A stretch of 64,000 nucleotides of DNA from Mugil cephalus (lineage: Eukaryota; Chordata; Actinopteri; Mugiliformes; Mugilidae). Below, piece by piece: positions 41,857 through 54,400 of this stretch. A program made the position numbers and the translations under genes. The DNA lies in the NCBI RefSeq assembly GCF_022458985.1, contig NC_061772.1:6872001-6936000 (forward strand). The letters are read 5' to 3'. Each line of letters starts with the position of its first letter. Position 1 is the stretch's first letter. The notes beneath the pieces were generated by a model. That model saw only the letters and a program-made list of their open reading frames with translations. It searched no databases and was not told where the DNA came from.

Positions 41857-44800
41857 TTAGCGGTATCGGTCTCTGTAATCTCTGTGCCTCTCCCGTTCCC
41901 TTTCTCGTTCCCTTTCTCGCGAGCGGTCTTTGTCCCTCTCTCCACCCAACGAACGCTCTCTGTGTCTTCGAGACATTCCCGCACCTTCCCAGCCAGAAAG
42001 ATCCTCTCTTTCACGATCCCTCTCACGGTCTCTGTCACGCTCTCTCTCTCTGTCACGACCTCTGTCCCGGTCTCTCTCTCTCTCCCTCTCCCTGGAACGG
42101 CTGCTTTTCCTGTAAATGAATAAGATTTTTTGTTACAAAAACTGACAACAATAATAATAAAAAATCTAACAGTTCTGGGTCCAGTATCAGTATGAAGAAG
42201 TCCTGATGGGTAAGTATACGCACCTGTAGCCAAAGTTGTTCTGGATAGAGACTAGACAGTCTTTAAGTGAGGTGACCAGAGCTTGGCATCGTTCATCTCC
42301 ATACACCCTGGACTGCTTGATGATGGCAATTGCAGTTAGTAGTGTCTCCATGGCCACTCCCATGTCTCCTGCATAGGAATTGTGGAGATTAGCTATTAGA
42401 AATCATTGATTTTAAGAAGTTAAATTAAAAGCCCCTACAATAAAGGTTAATAAAAACAACAACAACAAAAAAAAAAACATTTATCATAAAAATGCAGTAA
42501 AGTAAGGCTAAAATTCCAAGTGCTCACACCCATTTGGGTTCATCTTCATTAGATTATGTAACAAACTATTTGATATTATCTATACCAATACATCAGAAAT
42601 AAGGGATCTTTGTACTTCCAAGTTCCAATTTAAATTGGAGTGCAGAGGCTTTATATTCAGATTGTTATTTCCATCTGCGTGTCCCTTATCCACATTCTGT
42701 TATTGCTTCCAGTTTACAGATTCTGATCATCTGTACTCACCACTTGTTGCTCCAGACACAGCCTTGGTGATTGCACTGCTGGTAATAGCTCTATTTCTGT
42801 TCATCAGCTCCTCAAAATCTCCAGCTGTACTTTGTGGTGTACTGAAAAGTAGAATTAATAAACCGTCACCAGAAATTACTACTAAAAACAACAATATTTT
42901 AAGTGCTTTGTTATCTGAAAAATTATAAAACATCATTCAATGCTCTAAGAAGCAATAAAAATAATGTGTGTTCTGACCTTTGCTGGTTATAAGCTTTGCT
43001 GCTCTGTGCGTCTTGTGCCGGGGGGAAGAATGCAGGATTTATATGCAGACTGGGAGATGGTTGGCTGGGGATGTGGAGGAGAGGAGGGGGGATCAAATGG
43101 GGTGGCATGGGTGGAGGGATTGTTGGCGGCATATGCGGGAATGGCGGTGGTGGATGACCAAGAAAAGGGTTCGGTAATGAAGGGAACCGGTTTGCAAGTG
43201 GATGTGATGGAAAAAGTGGAGGTAGAGGGGGAGGGCTGGGCTCCTGCGGTAATAACGAGGGAATCTTTTCTGAAGTGTTGGAAGATTCCTTTGTGTCTTT
43301 GGCATTAACACGCAAGGGTATACCTGTAGAGAACACATTGGGTTATTTATGAAAGGTGACAGTAATGGTGTCATTTTGCAATACAATGTAAATTCAATAA
43401 TGCGTTCTTAAATTTGTAGCCATCTTACGTTTATTCGCTATGTCCTCAAACACAGTGAGGTTCTGCCGAGTGGCAAAGCGACAGTCTATCCTTTCCCCGT
43501 TGAGTTCACATTGGGGTAATTTTTCCAGCAAAATTTTTAGCGACTCTTCTGTGGTTACCACTACTTCTGCATACCTGTAACGATAGCACAAGCAACAATA
43601 CATTTATACCTACTAAAGATACAACATAAAGGTCCTAGTATAATATATCAAAACACAGGCATCCTTTCTCCCAATAGTATTAGTTTTCTCTGAAAACATT
43701 TGCCAACACTCACCCTCTTGACTGGCCGTTGATTTTGTTCTCAGCAAACTTGATCTCGGTCAAGTCCTTCACACCAAGCCGCTGGGCAATGGACACAAGG
43801 TCCTTGTCAGATGTCCACTGAAAAAATGACAGGTTTGGGAAGAGGGAATGAAGTTAGTAATATAAAGTCTTGATTTGACAGGGTGACCTAAAATGTGACC
43901 TAAATCATGATATCAATTTGTCCCTTGTGCTAATAGAAATCCAAGAGGACACAGCTGTTTTACAGCACTACAATTCCGGCAACTCTATCTGCCTTCTACT
44001 GTTATGACTGTGAGTCATTTGTTATCTGTCTGTGGTACTGTTCCCCCCTCCCTGCTTACAGGGGCTGTGGTTTTCTTGTTGTATTTTTCAGCTTCCTGTA
44101 GTTTGGACCATAATTGGAGGAGAGCTGTTGAGGTGCCATTCAAAAGAGGCCTTTGTGAAGAAGCTGGTCGCTTTCTCTCTTTTCCTGTGATCAACCAAGA
44201 GCTGAACCACTTCAAGTTCTGAACCTATTGTACATCCACTAGTTTTAATTTTACCAATGCAGTCCTGCCTAGTAGGGTTGAGAAGCCAGATTTTTTTGTT
44301 TGTTTTCTCCTGTCTTTGGTAAGGAGGTCAGGGAAGGGCTCGCCTGTTTTTTTTTTTTTTTTGGATTTGTTTGGTTGGCCGACGAGAGGTCAGTAAAAGT
44401 AAAATACTGGTTTGAATACGTTTTGTGAGGCACATGATGTTCCACCATTCAAAATAAAGTATTAAAAGAAGACATTTTTGAGTGGACAGAGAGACATTCT
44501 AAGAAAACATTTCAAAGGACGAAGTGCAGGAATCACCACTGATGAAGAAGAAATGACACTTCTCATTTTTTGGACTCAGTACCTTGAAGGAGAGATTTGT
44601 CTAGCTGTTATTGTTTATTTCCAGTGCTGAAGAGAACCTGTACAACCTAGTAGATGGTGCTCAGTCTAATTAAAGTGAATATACAATTAATTTGTTCAAT
44701 CACTCTGTCCCGAAAGGAGAAGTGGAGAGTTAAACCAACAAGATTATTGTCACTCATTACTGACATTTTGTGTTGACTTCAGGAAAGTCAATCATTCTGA

Positions 44801-45964
44801 GGATATGTGATGAAACTATGCGTAATATTATTGCAGAAAGTCTTGTGTCAAGATATATCAGACCACTTACACATCTGTTCAACTTTATAATCAGAGACAT
44901 GGTGGGCAGTTACAAACAAGGCGCACATTTGAAGATATTCTAAGAAGCATGGATGTATTTATGCCATGTCAGGGAAACTGACAACATTTCAAAACAAATG
45001 GTAAATTTGGTGAGACGGTTTATTTGATCATATCTCAGTGCAATGACTGAAATGAGAAATGATTTGTAGAAAGATGTATTTATTTTCTTCTTAAAGGTCT
45101 TCTACTCAAGCTGGCAATGAGTTCTGAGGGATGACATGATGAATGTTGAGCAATACAACAACAAGCAATCAGCATTAACAAGGAGAGAGGCTGTCACTCA
45201 CCCAGGGAAAATTTCCGATGTACAACGACAACCTCCTCTGTGAGTTCACTACTTTTTTTGTAGCCATTTTTGTTGATCTACTTCCCTCTTCTGCTGGTGT
45301 CTCCTTACAAGGGGGAACACCAGTAGCATTCTTCTTGTCTTGATTAACTGAACCGGTCAGAACTGCATCAAAAAGCTCATTTGCTTCAGCAATTCTGACC
45401 ATATCCTGAACGAGATAGAAAATACAGACTTAGTAAGCAAAGAAAAAAATACAAATCTGCCCCATAGTTCATTTTCTCAAATTGTGTCTGTACATTAAGT
45501 TTTAAAAGAGAATAGTGACTTGATTCAGTGTATTGTCTACGACCAGATGCATATCAATGTTTACTGTATAGAAGTACTCTCACCAGACTTAATGAGGCAA
45601 AAGGCTTCAGTGAGACAGAAAAAGTGTCATTTTATTCTAAGCAGATATAAACTGTACTTTTACTATTATTATTATTATTTTAAATCACTGCCCCATGTCA
45701 GTAACGGATTAATGCATATATGTCATAACTTCCCTTAAGACTGAAAAAACAAACATCATTTGCTCTCAGGCCACACAGATAGCAAATGTGTGTGCATTTG
45801 AACTGTGAAAACACGAGGCATTGGCAATATCACATGAAGTGACTTCATCGATGCATTTACAAAATGTTTCAAGTCGGACTCACCTCGTTTTCATTGAGGT
45901 CGCCGTATAAATCTATGAGGTCCTCTTTGGCGCTTGGTCCATCTCCTGATCCTGCTGCAGCCAT
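41857..45964 (-). CDS. cpsf7: Cleavage and polyadenylation specificity factor subunit 7 (CFIm59)
   Basis: Large subunit of cleavage factor Im, which with NUDT21 binds UGUA sites in pre-mRNA and steers poly(A) site choice. Coding exons: 45964-45884, 45405-45202, 43817-43714, 43574-43429, 43323-42978, 42841-42741, 42368-42224, 42109-41857; all join in frame to 459 aa. An RRM spans about residues 83-165 with RNP2-like LYIGNF, WWTSDKDL and RNP1-like RGYAEVVV. A Pro-rich block follows (about 180-290, including INPAFFPP), then the conserved [20 protein letters not shown] helix region, and a C-terminal Arg-Glu/Arg-Asp domain (376-459) ending [21 protein letters not shown] favours CPSF7 over CPSF6. 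The acidic N-terminus ([10 protein letters not shown]) is diverged from the mammalian form. Confidence 0.9.
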
Positions 45965-46800
45965 CCCGTGGGCCTTAGAGGATCAGCTGCTGGCACTGCA
46001 GCCGGAGTTTACGTCTTCCTTTTTTCAGGGCGGTTTTCACATGCAAACGTTGTAAATTGCCACTGCACATCGACAGCAGGTGCAATGGAAGTATTTGGCA
46101 GTTTTCCTTGTTGCTCCTTGTTTTGCTAGCTAACGGTAACGCTCCGCTGGAGACCACAACCAATGATACCTTAGCCAAAACAGAATATAGCTAACCACAT
46201 ATAGAACGAGCAAAAACAACGCATGGGATTGTCCTTCTAATTAACACTTTGAAAAACATGCTCGGCGTTTCGTGTATGAATGCACACACAAGTTACAGTC
46301 TGCAACATGCTCGCTCTTTGATCTGCTAATGCTAATTTTGCTAATCTTTCGGTGCGTGAACATTCCAGTCCGTTAGGGAAATTTAACCGGTTTAGAACAG
46401 CTATTAACATTGGTTCCTATTGCCAAGGCCCTTTTAGGTTCCGGTGTGACAAAAGAATGGGTTTAGCTTTTACATCGACTGCACTAATCCTTAACGATAC
46501 ACGTATTACATATCAACTTTTAATTGTAGATTTTTGTCGTGAATTTTGTTTTTACTGTAGCAAAACCTGAGCAATATGGCGATATGCGCGCGCCGTTAAT
46601 AGTCCTCCGACCTGTCTGTATAATTCTTGTCGGGAACAGGTGTCAGCCTAATAAGAAAATCATTTTTGACCTATTATTTCTAAGGTGCTTGCTAAAAATT
46701 GTGGTGTCTTTTTCTTATTTTCCGAAAACGTTCAACTAAGACAAACAATATTGGGCTTCCTCGTCGGGATGTGTTCCAACTCGGCACGCCCCCCGAAAAC
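45965..46800 (-). promoter_or_regulatory. cpsf7: cpsf7 5' UTR and promoter region
   Basis: Upstream of the cpsf7 start codon. The sequence has scattered CpG, including a GCGCGCGCC run near 46587 beside an ATGGCG motif, and no TATA box. It presumably contains the start site. I see no divergent gene on the plus strand. Confidence 0.4.
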
Positions 46801-46814
46801 ACCACATCAAAGCC

Positions 46815-46965
46815 AGCGTTGCTAATTCAGCGACTTTATCGCTATATTTAGCGAGTATTCAGGCCCCTCTATCGATTTGTTTTTCAAAATGGACTACTGA
46901 AAAATCTAGGCATTTTTTTTTTACTGTTGTTCCTGGAGACTTTGGGCGATTCGGATGTGAAAGCT
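46815..46965. repeat. Teleost interspersed repeat fragment (AGCGACTTT type)
   Basis: GTTGCTAATTCAGCGACTTT, TCGCTATATTTAGCGAGT and CCTGGAGACTTTGGGCGA resemble a fish dispersed repeat with recurring GCGACTTT units that I recall. Degenerate, no coding content. Confidence 0.4.
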
Positions 46966-46990
46966 CATATCTTCTTACCCTTCTCAACGA

Positions 46991-47039
46991 GCTGCCCCGA
47001 TCTGAATCCAGTGATCTGAGTTCAAGTCTCAGTGGGCCT
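46991..47039 (+). pseudogene. tRNA-Gln-like 3' half
   Basis: CTGAATCCAGTGATCTGAGT runs into TTCAAGTCTCAGTGGGCC. This matches the anticodon arm, variable loop and T arm of vertebrate tRNA-Gln with few changes: the T stem CTGAG/CTCAG pairs and the TTCAAGT loop is B-box like. The 5' half (D arm and acceptor strand) is not recognisable. It is either a truncated tRNA pseudogene or the tRNA-derived part of a dispersed element. Confidence 0.5.
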
Positions 47040-47617
47040 TAATTAAGCTTTTTTCTCTCTCTCACCAACATAGCCCCATCCAATTAGACCTCCTAATCAG
47101 TATTCCTTTGATAAATATCCCTCTTCTTGCAGTTTTCTATACACGCGGTCTTCATATAATTTCAGATTCATAAAACTTTATTTCTCACGTGGGGCAATTT
47201 AAGGCAATATGAGCAGAAGGACTTGGTAAACACCCAATATATATACAAAAGGTATGTTATAAATGTTTGAAACTTTTCAAACCGTCCATAGAGGATGTCA
47301 ACAAGGATAATGTAATAAAACATAAAACAATTTTCTCGTTGACACATAAATTCCCAGTATATTTTCCAAGAGTTACTCAATGAAGACTTATATAGCACAT
47401 GATTATATAAGGATTCGTAAAAATGAGGGTTGATGTTTTGGAGAGTGTAAATATTGCGTATAGAATAATAATGATAATCCTTCTTTTCTTCTTTGTGTTT
47501 GTTTCTTCTCTCTTTATGTTATTGTTTCTATCTCCCCTGGTGTTTTGTTCTCTCTGCATCTCTCAGGTGTAAGGCTGATATCCAGACGTCATATCAGCTG
47601 AGCAGGTCCATCAAGCA

Positions 47618-47689
47618 GCCGTGATCGTATAGTGGTTAGTACTCTGCGTTGTGGTCGCAGCAACCCCGGTTCGAATCCGGGTCACGGCA
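47618..47689 (+). tRNA. tRNA-His (GTG)
   Basis: A 72-base gene with a perfect acceptor stem (GCCGTGA/TCACGGC). The D arm carries the A box (TATAGTGGTTAGT), the anticodon loop TTGTGGT carries anticodon GTG, and the T arm GGTTCGAATCC carries the B box. The discriminator base is A. A TTTT terminator for RNA polymerase III lies at 47714-47717. No intron. Looks functional; a single copy in this window. Confidence 0.97.
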
Positions 47690-48410
47690 AGAACTGCTGA
47701 AGTGGAAGAAACATTTTCTGGAAAAATGGGCAAAGAAACAATTAATTACTTAAAACCATGAGTCAATAATGTCTTTCTGGGAGAGTACCACCATGTTTTA
47801 CCATAGCGTTCATCCAGAACACATCCTCACTGGCTCCTTCTGTCTTGTTTCTTTCTCACATCATTTCTAAAAGAAAAATTCACCCCCAAAAGAACCCATT
47901 TCAATCATTTTAGAATAAGATAAATAAAAATATCTGAAAATATCAAAATCTGAAATATGGTGTATGTTTACTGTATGGTAGAGGGGTTAAGTGCTTCTTC
48001 TTCTTCTTCTTCTTCTTTGTTTTGTCTTCTGTCTTCATGTCATTGATTCTAAAATTCTCCGCTCTAAAAGATAAAAGGCAAATAATGGGATACAATTCAA
48101 TTTCTTCTTTCTTTGGTCTCTTTCTAAAAGACTAAGTGAAAGTAACAGGATATAATTCAATTTGTCATGAACAGAAGACAACATATTGATAACACTCAGG
48201 ATTTTTTCATAAAAAATTAAATTTTAAATTTCTAATTTTCAAGTGTTGTAGAGCATGATCTTTCCTTTCATAGTTTTTGCTCTGATGTCTTTCTTTTTTC
48301 CTTTGTGGAAGGAAATAATGTTAACATAATGATTGATCACAACGGACAATTTGATAAAATTAAGAAATAAATACATACTTCGCAATCCAGGTAGTCTCTT
48401 ATCCTTGAGT
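47690..48410. other. Intergenic with imperfect internal repeats
   Basis: AT- and CT-rich sequence with a (TTC)n run near 47996-48017. A loosely repeated unit, with GGATACAATTCAATTT near 48088 and GGATATAATTCAATTT near 48148, suggests a diverged duplication of about 60 bases. No gene recognised. Confidence 0.45.
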
Positions 48411-48506
48411 CCTTCTCTTCTCTTCTCTTCTCTTCTCTTCTCTTCTCTTCTCTTCTCTTCTCTTCTCTTCTCTTCTCTTCTCTTCTCTTCTCTTCTCTTC
48501 TCTTCT
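48411..48506. repeat. (TCTTC)n pentanucleotide microsatellite
   Basis: About 18-19 near-perfect TCTTC units. The repeat has no stop codons in any frame, so long spurious open frames (LLFSS and REEKR repeats) cross it on both strands. Confidence 0.95.
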
Positions 48507-49197
48507 GCGCAAAAGACAAACGTCAAATCATTTCAGAATAATAAAAAAGTGATTGAATATCAGAGAGAATTATCATCACACCATCAAGTATTTACCAACC
48601 AGAGATGTTGTGGGGATGTTTCTTCTCGTCTTGTCGCATCTAATATCTTCTTTTCTCTTTCGTGGAATGAGAAAACTGTGATAAAGTGCAAATAAAATAT
48701 GTAAAATCGCATCAGAACAACAAGATAAATGTTTGATTATTCAGAGGAATCATTATAATGACATAAAAAAAGGGAATATTTACCATTTTAAAGAGAGAGG
48801 TTGCAGAAAAGCAGAAGGTTCAACAGGAGGAGCTTGACGTCCTCCTGAGAGGATTCAAACATGCGTCTCCTCAAACTCTAACTCTCTTTCTTGGTGGAGA
48901 AGGGCTGCTGGTGATGATGCTCTCTTCCTCTTGCCGCTTTCTCTTTGACTTTGCCAGCTGGACTGGACTTAAACTTTCTCATATGCTTCTCCATCAGGAA
49001 CTGAAATATCACATACTGATCACAGGAGGAACACAGGCTTTGACTCCACCATGTTCAAACAATAACAGACTCGAGACTGACCGCACTGAGGTCATATCCA
49101 TGGCACTTGAATCCACTGTAAACTACAGTATGTGGTTGAATCATACAGCATCATTCAAAAATGAGCCAGGCGGCATCTTGGCCTTTTATAATTTTAA

Positions 49198-49234
49198 TGC
49201 ATATATATATATATATATATACAGTTGATGAGCG

Positions 49235-49320
<86 letters not shown>
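49198..49320. repeat. (AT)n microsatellite, two tracts
   Basis: A short AT tract (about 49198-49221) and a long one (about 49240-49320, nearly 40 dinucleotides) separated by a short unique spacer. Likely to form cruciform or unpaired structure and to vary in length. Confidence 0.95.
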
Positions 49321-49324
<4 letters not shown>

Positions 49325-49330
49325 TATAAA

Positions 49331-51230
49331 GTTGAAAACTTTCGTCGAAGTTCAAGTGAAGAATCGATGTACAACTGTTTCCATGACGATCACCATGCAG
49401 TGATTCTTTAAATTTCACATAAAAATGTTTTTATTTAAACTGCCAGGTAACTAAATCGGAAAGTTGAATATTCTAAGTGTTAAATAATTAGTCACTATTG
49501 AATCTATTTATAAAATAAGAATTTACATTGGTTTTATTTTCATTTTATATATTTTTTTAAAGATATTCTTACAGATTTAAAATAGAAATGGTCGTCAATT
49601 TTTTCATATATATTTTTTCCCTGATTTAAATATTTTAGGGGTGAAATTGATTAGACAATAAATAACTGGTCACTATAAATAAATAATATATATAAGGATT
49701 TTTGCACTATTTATTCTACATGCATAGGCTACCCTTACTTACTGCCTATTGCATTTCTGGTTAGATGCTAAACTTCATTATGTTGACAATATTGTATTGA
49801 CAATAAAGTTGGATCTGTGTATGTAAGTATGGGCAAAGCGAAACACTAAGGCATAAACAGACAGTTGATGAGTGAGTAGCCTGAGAATCTGTAACTACAC
49901 AGTAAATTTCCGAGTGTAAATTTTGCACTGTCAAGTTGTTGTTCGTACTGAGTTATTCCAACTATAGCGAGAGTAAGTTGCCTCGCAGTGTTGGTGAAAA
50001 TATTGGTTAGTGGTCCAGTGTAAAATGTACAGTGTGGACAGTACATGTAGGACTCTCTCAGACTCAGTGGCTGGAGGTGCATTTTCCACCGAGACCTTCA
50101 CTGAACTCCAACCTTATTCAAAACACCTCTTAATACGATTGTTATGACGCCACTGCGATATAATCATCAACATGACGCTTTTAGACACATTTCTTTGTTT
50201 GTTCCCAATTATACACATCTTTTATTCCAACTTAATGGGCACCAGCGTATAACGTGCCTCATCAATGCACCAATAGATAGTGAAGGGTGCAAAAACACAG
50301 GAAGTTTCAGCAGAACAGCGACATCTAGTGGTTCACGAAATCCTCTCAGTTCTTCACAGCTCATGGATTTTACCCTCATGTATGACTGGTCGCCACGCTC
50401 TCATCTACAAATGTGATTTCAAGAGAGTAAAAACACCTGTAAATAACTTCTTGTCCATTTAACATATCCTAACGCGATACAACATGTTGCTGTTTACAGA
50501 TTTTAATATTTCAATGAGTGTTAACATCTCAGCCAGGAGGACCAACATCGAATATTTTGAGGCAAATATTGTGTGACATTTTGCAGTCGTATATGAGTAA
50601 GCAGACACTTGATCTGACATGACGCTTTAATGCAGTGTGGGTACTGCTGTGAATTCTACCCACTCCCATTGTTCCTCTGATCTAGATTAGTTTTGTTTTT
50701 GCTGGCTGAAGACGGCTGTTTCACTTTGATTAAAAGCTCTTTTAAACTTGAATTTTGAAAATAATAATCCTGATCCAATTCTTTGTTTCACGAAGGTTAT
50801 GGTATTCAGAGCTGATGATTCAACTGTGTTTTCATTTTGGATGCTTTGTATTAAATTCTATTAAGTTATACCAACATGTGTTCCTACTCTCTAAGAAATG
50901 AAATGTTGGATTTACTGAATTAATCTAGCTATGGCAACCAAATAATAATATTCAGTTAACTGTAACAACATGGTTTACATTTACATTTTAAATCTGAATT
51001 ACACAGTGAACACTACAGGACTTTACTTAATTCCATCCTCAATCCAGTTGTACAACAACTCGCCTTGCTGCAACAGATGTAAAGTTGAACTGAACTATGT
51101 TTGAGCTTTGCTGTGCTGTGTATTGACGTGCCATGAAACGAAGTGATCACCGCTGACAAGTCTTCTCTTGCGATTGGTGCTCAAATTTGTCTCCTTCGGG
51201 CCGTTTAAGAGAGCGACACATTTACGCATT
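49331..51230. other. Intergenic upstream of dkk3
   Basis: AT-rich sequence without a recognisable gene or repeat family. The right end, from about 51100, is less AT-rich and presumably contains the dkk3 promoter. Confidence 0.45.
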
Positions 51231-51234
51231 TTAC

Positions 51235-51420
51235 ATGGACGACGCAATGGATATGCGTGATGACGGCGCTGCGGTGACGGAAACATCAGCTGTTTGTGTT
51301 TCTCAGCATCATCGCCACACCCTCCTCAGAGTGCAGCAGCAGCAGCAACAGCAACAGCATGATGCGAGCCGGCTTGTTAGTTTTGTCTCTCTCTGCGGTC
51401 TGCAATGGCATCCTCCCTGA
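51235..51420 (+). other. Overlapping upstream ORF at dkk3
   Basis: An ATG at 51235 opens a 61-codon frame that includes a run of eight Gln encoded by the CAG/CAA tract at about 51332-51357. It ends at 51420, inside the dkk3 coding exon in another frame. If the dkk3 transcript starts upstream of 51235 it could repress translation. No sign that its product matters. Confidence 0.35.
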
Positions 51421-54400
51421 GATAGTCCACTCAGGCATCAGTCACATCCTGCAGGAAAATTCGGCCCCGGGAGAATCGGAGCTGGACCGCATGTTTGTGG
51501 AAGTGGAGCAGCTCCCAGAGGAGCCGCAGCAAAAACCAGAGGATGCGTTTCAGCAAGTGAGGAGCCGGTTGCAACTCTAAGTCATCGTCTGTTTACGTGA
51601 CACAGCATTATTTCACTGCTTATTTCTGAAAACAGACGTATTTTAACGCCTGAACGTCTGAAGTGAAATCCAAGAAAGCTAAGAGGCAGATGTTGCATTG
51701 GATGGAGCTATAGCATGATAATGATTTCTTAATGCATATGAAGTCTTCTCACTGATCCTTTGCTAAATCCTTCCAGACAAACAACGTCACTGCCAGCCCC
51801 CCTACTAAAAACACTTATCCCAATGAAACGACCTCTAATACAGTGACTGATAACGGATCTGTTCAATCCTCAGCGGACCAGGTAGGCTTTTAAACAATTA
51901 ACAAAATTAGCTTTTTGTTTCCTCTTGTGAAATAAACTTAACTGGCGACCCACCTTCACACAGGAGACAAACAACATTACCACAGCCGTCCAGCCCAGTG
52001 ACCCTTGGAACAGTATTGATCATGTAAGTTTATTCTGTTTACCTGCAGCCTGTAATGATGCACAGTCCAGTTAAAAGCAAACATTTAACTCACATGGCTC
52101 AGTCTGAATTTCTCATCAGCTGAAAATGTGTGAATGTCTGGCAGCACCATCAACACCACTGACTTGGCATTATGTATGCAAAAGAATATGTGTGCTGCCC
52201 ATATTAATGCTCTATCTACTACATACAAATTTGAAAAAATGCTAATGTGTGCAACTGATGTGTTGAGCATCTGTCAAAATGACGACTGTACAAAACAGTG
52301 ACTAAATAAAGGATTATGGGTCCTTTAGCTGCTTTGAATTGGAACATCGTCCCCTTGCAATCACACAAGTTTAGGAACGTTGGTTGGTCATAATATCATA
52401 ACACAATGTCCAAACTCAATTCAAAGGGTGCCTTTATTTATTTACTTCACTCACAGAGTTATGGTGTAACAGAGCAGTTAAACCATTTTCCTGAATTAAC
52501 TGCTCCACATCATTTGTGTTGAACGTCTTGTCATCTTGCTTCTTTTGCTATATGTTGTAAATTGACAGAAGAGAACGCAATGGATGGTTTGTTTAGTTAG
52601 AGGTGATACAAATAAATCCAGAGGAGCTCCGTCTGTCTTCATAAGGATCATCCCTCAGATACATGTTCAGTTTGGGGTCTAGTGAATTTAGAGGCCAGGT
52701 CAACACCTTGTGCTATTCTTCATATTTTTTTTAATTCTTCTTCCTGAAGTGTTTTTGTGTGTGTGTGTCTGTGTCAGACTGCATCCTGCTGGGGATGGCT
52801 GCTGCCATCAAGGAGTGTCATTACTATGGGGTGGGGGTGTCTGGTCTGCTGTGGTCTGGTGCTACATGTCTAAGTAACATCCACATGAATGCCAGGACCG
52901 AAATTTTCCCAGCAGAACATTTTATTGTCACAAGATGGCCTCGGTGGTGTATTTTATCTGATGTTTTGCACTCTGGACAGATTGCTGTGATCTGAATGTT
53001 TATCAGGTTATCAAGCATCTGAATCCCCTGTAGAGTCACTTGATATACCGATTGTTTGGACTGAAATACTGATTTTGGTTATATTTAATAAAGAAAAGTA
53101 GTGTCTGCACACTTACCCATTTGCTTGTGACAGTAGACCATCACCTTAATTCATGCCTATGAAGTTAAAAAACAAGTTAGGAAAGATCAAGCCCCCTGTA
53201 ATTCTTCCTCTCTCCTTTGTTCAGGGATGCATCAGTGATGACGACTGTGGGAGGGGCAGGTACTGCCTTCATGACGAACACAATTCCAAGTGTCTGCAAT
53301 GTAAAGCAACTGATGTGGTGAGTGAACTTACAGTCAGCTGCCTTTTTATTAGTGCCTCCACTGTTGTGGTCAATTATTTCCAAAATGCACCATTTCAAGG
53401 ATGTGGCGTTTTCAAATACGCACACACGGGTTATTGAAGTTTCATATTGACTGCATTGCAGTGTGTCCACAAGTGTAATTGGAGTGTGCGAGCAGTCTGT
53501 CATATGAGCTTCACGTGAAAGGACGAACATGTGTCAAGGTTAAATAAGAGCACTTTGCTTCCTTCTTCTCTCCCAGAGAGCATCTTGATAGACCAAATAT
53601 AATAATGGGTCTTCCATCTCTCTGGTTTTATTGACAACTCAGATATTACTTTAGCGCTGAATATGGAGTCTCCACCGGATGAATTAGTCTTAGTGTAACA
53701 GACTATAAAACAATGCCAGGGGATGAAGACACTGGCAGGCTGCCAAACAAGGTTACAAGGGACAATCAATACGCTGAGTGCAGGGTGTGTGTCTCTGCAC
53801 TGAAAAACTCCCGGTGGAAATAACCAGAACATTATTTGTCAGGTCCCCATATTTACAATTCATTTAGAGTGTTAAGTTATGGAACTCTTCACTCTGCTAT
53901 CAGAGACCACACCGTTAGACATTTCAGATTCACATTTTACAGTTACCGTAAGTTAGATTTACAGTACTATTACTGTATTTCACTTTTAGAGTAACTCAGT
54001 GTTAATGTAATTATGTAATACAGTCAGTTATTGCAAACAAACTAATTTAACAGTATACTACTGTAACTTTATTATCTCATCTCATTTCATCTCACCTTCC
54101 GTACCACTTAATCCTGCACTAGGGTTGCGGGGGTTGCTGGAGCCTATTCCAGCTGGCATCGGGCGAGAGGTGGGGTACCCCCTGGACAGGTCGCCAGCCT
54201 ATCGCAGGGCTTGTAACTCTATTTTTTTAATATATATGTTTTTAAAAAATTTATTCTGCTGAAATTCAACAGAAACTGAAACAATTATGTAGAAAATATA
54301 AAATTAATTTATTTAGAGGCAACACATTTATATAATAAATAATAAACAGAAACTCATTTGCTTGATTGCAGAAGTACTTTAACCAATTTTTTTTGTTTAT

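Noticed and set aside
43818-45201. Possible extra exon or gene in the 1.4-kb cpsf7 intron
   Set aside because: Flanking exons join directly in frame across FPW|WTSD of the RRM, and no conserved coding segment is visible between them.
48239-48695. Long repetitive open frames on both strands (LLFSS and REEKR repeats)
   Set aside because: They are translations of the TCTTC microsatellite, which lacks stops in every frame.
49161-49418. Open frames of alternating I-Y residues
   Set aside because: Produced by the AT dinucleotide repeat; no coding context.
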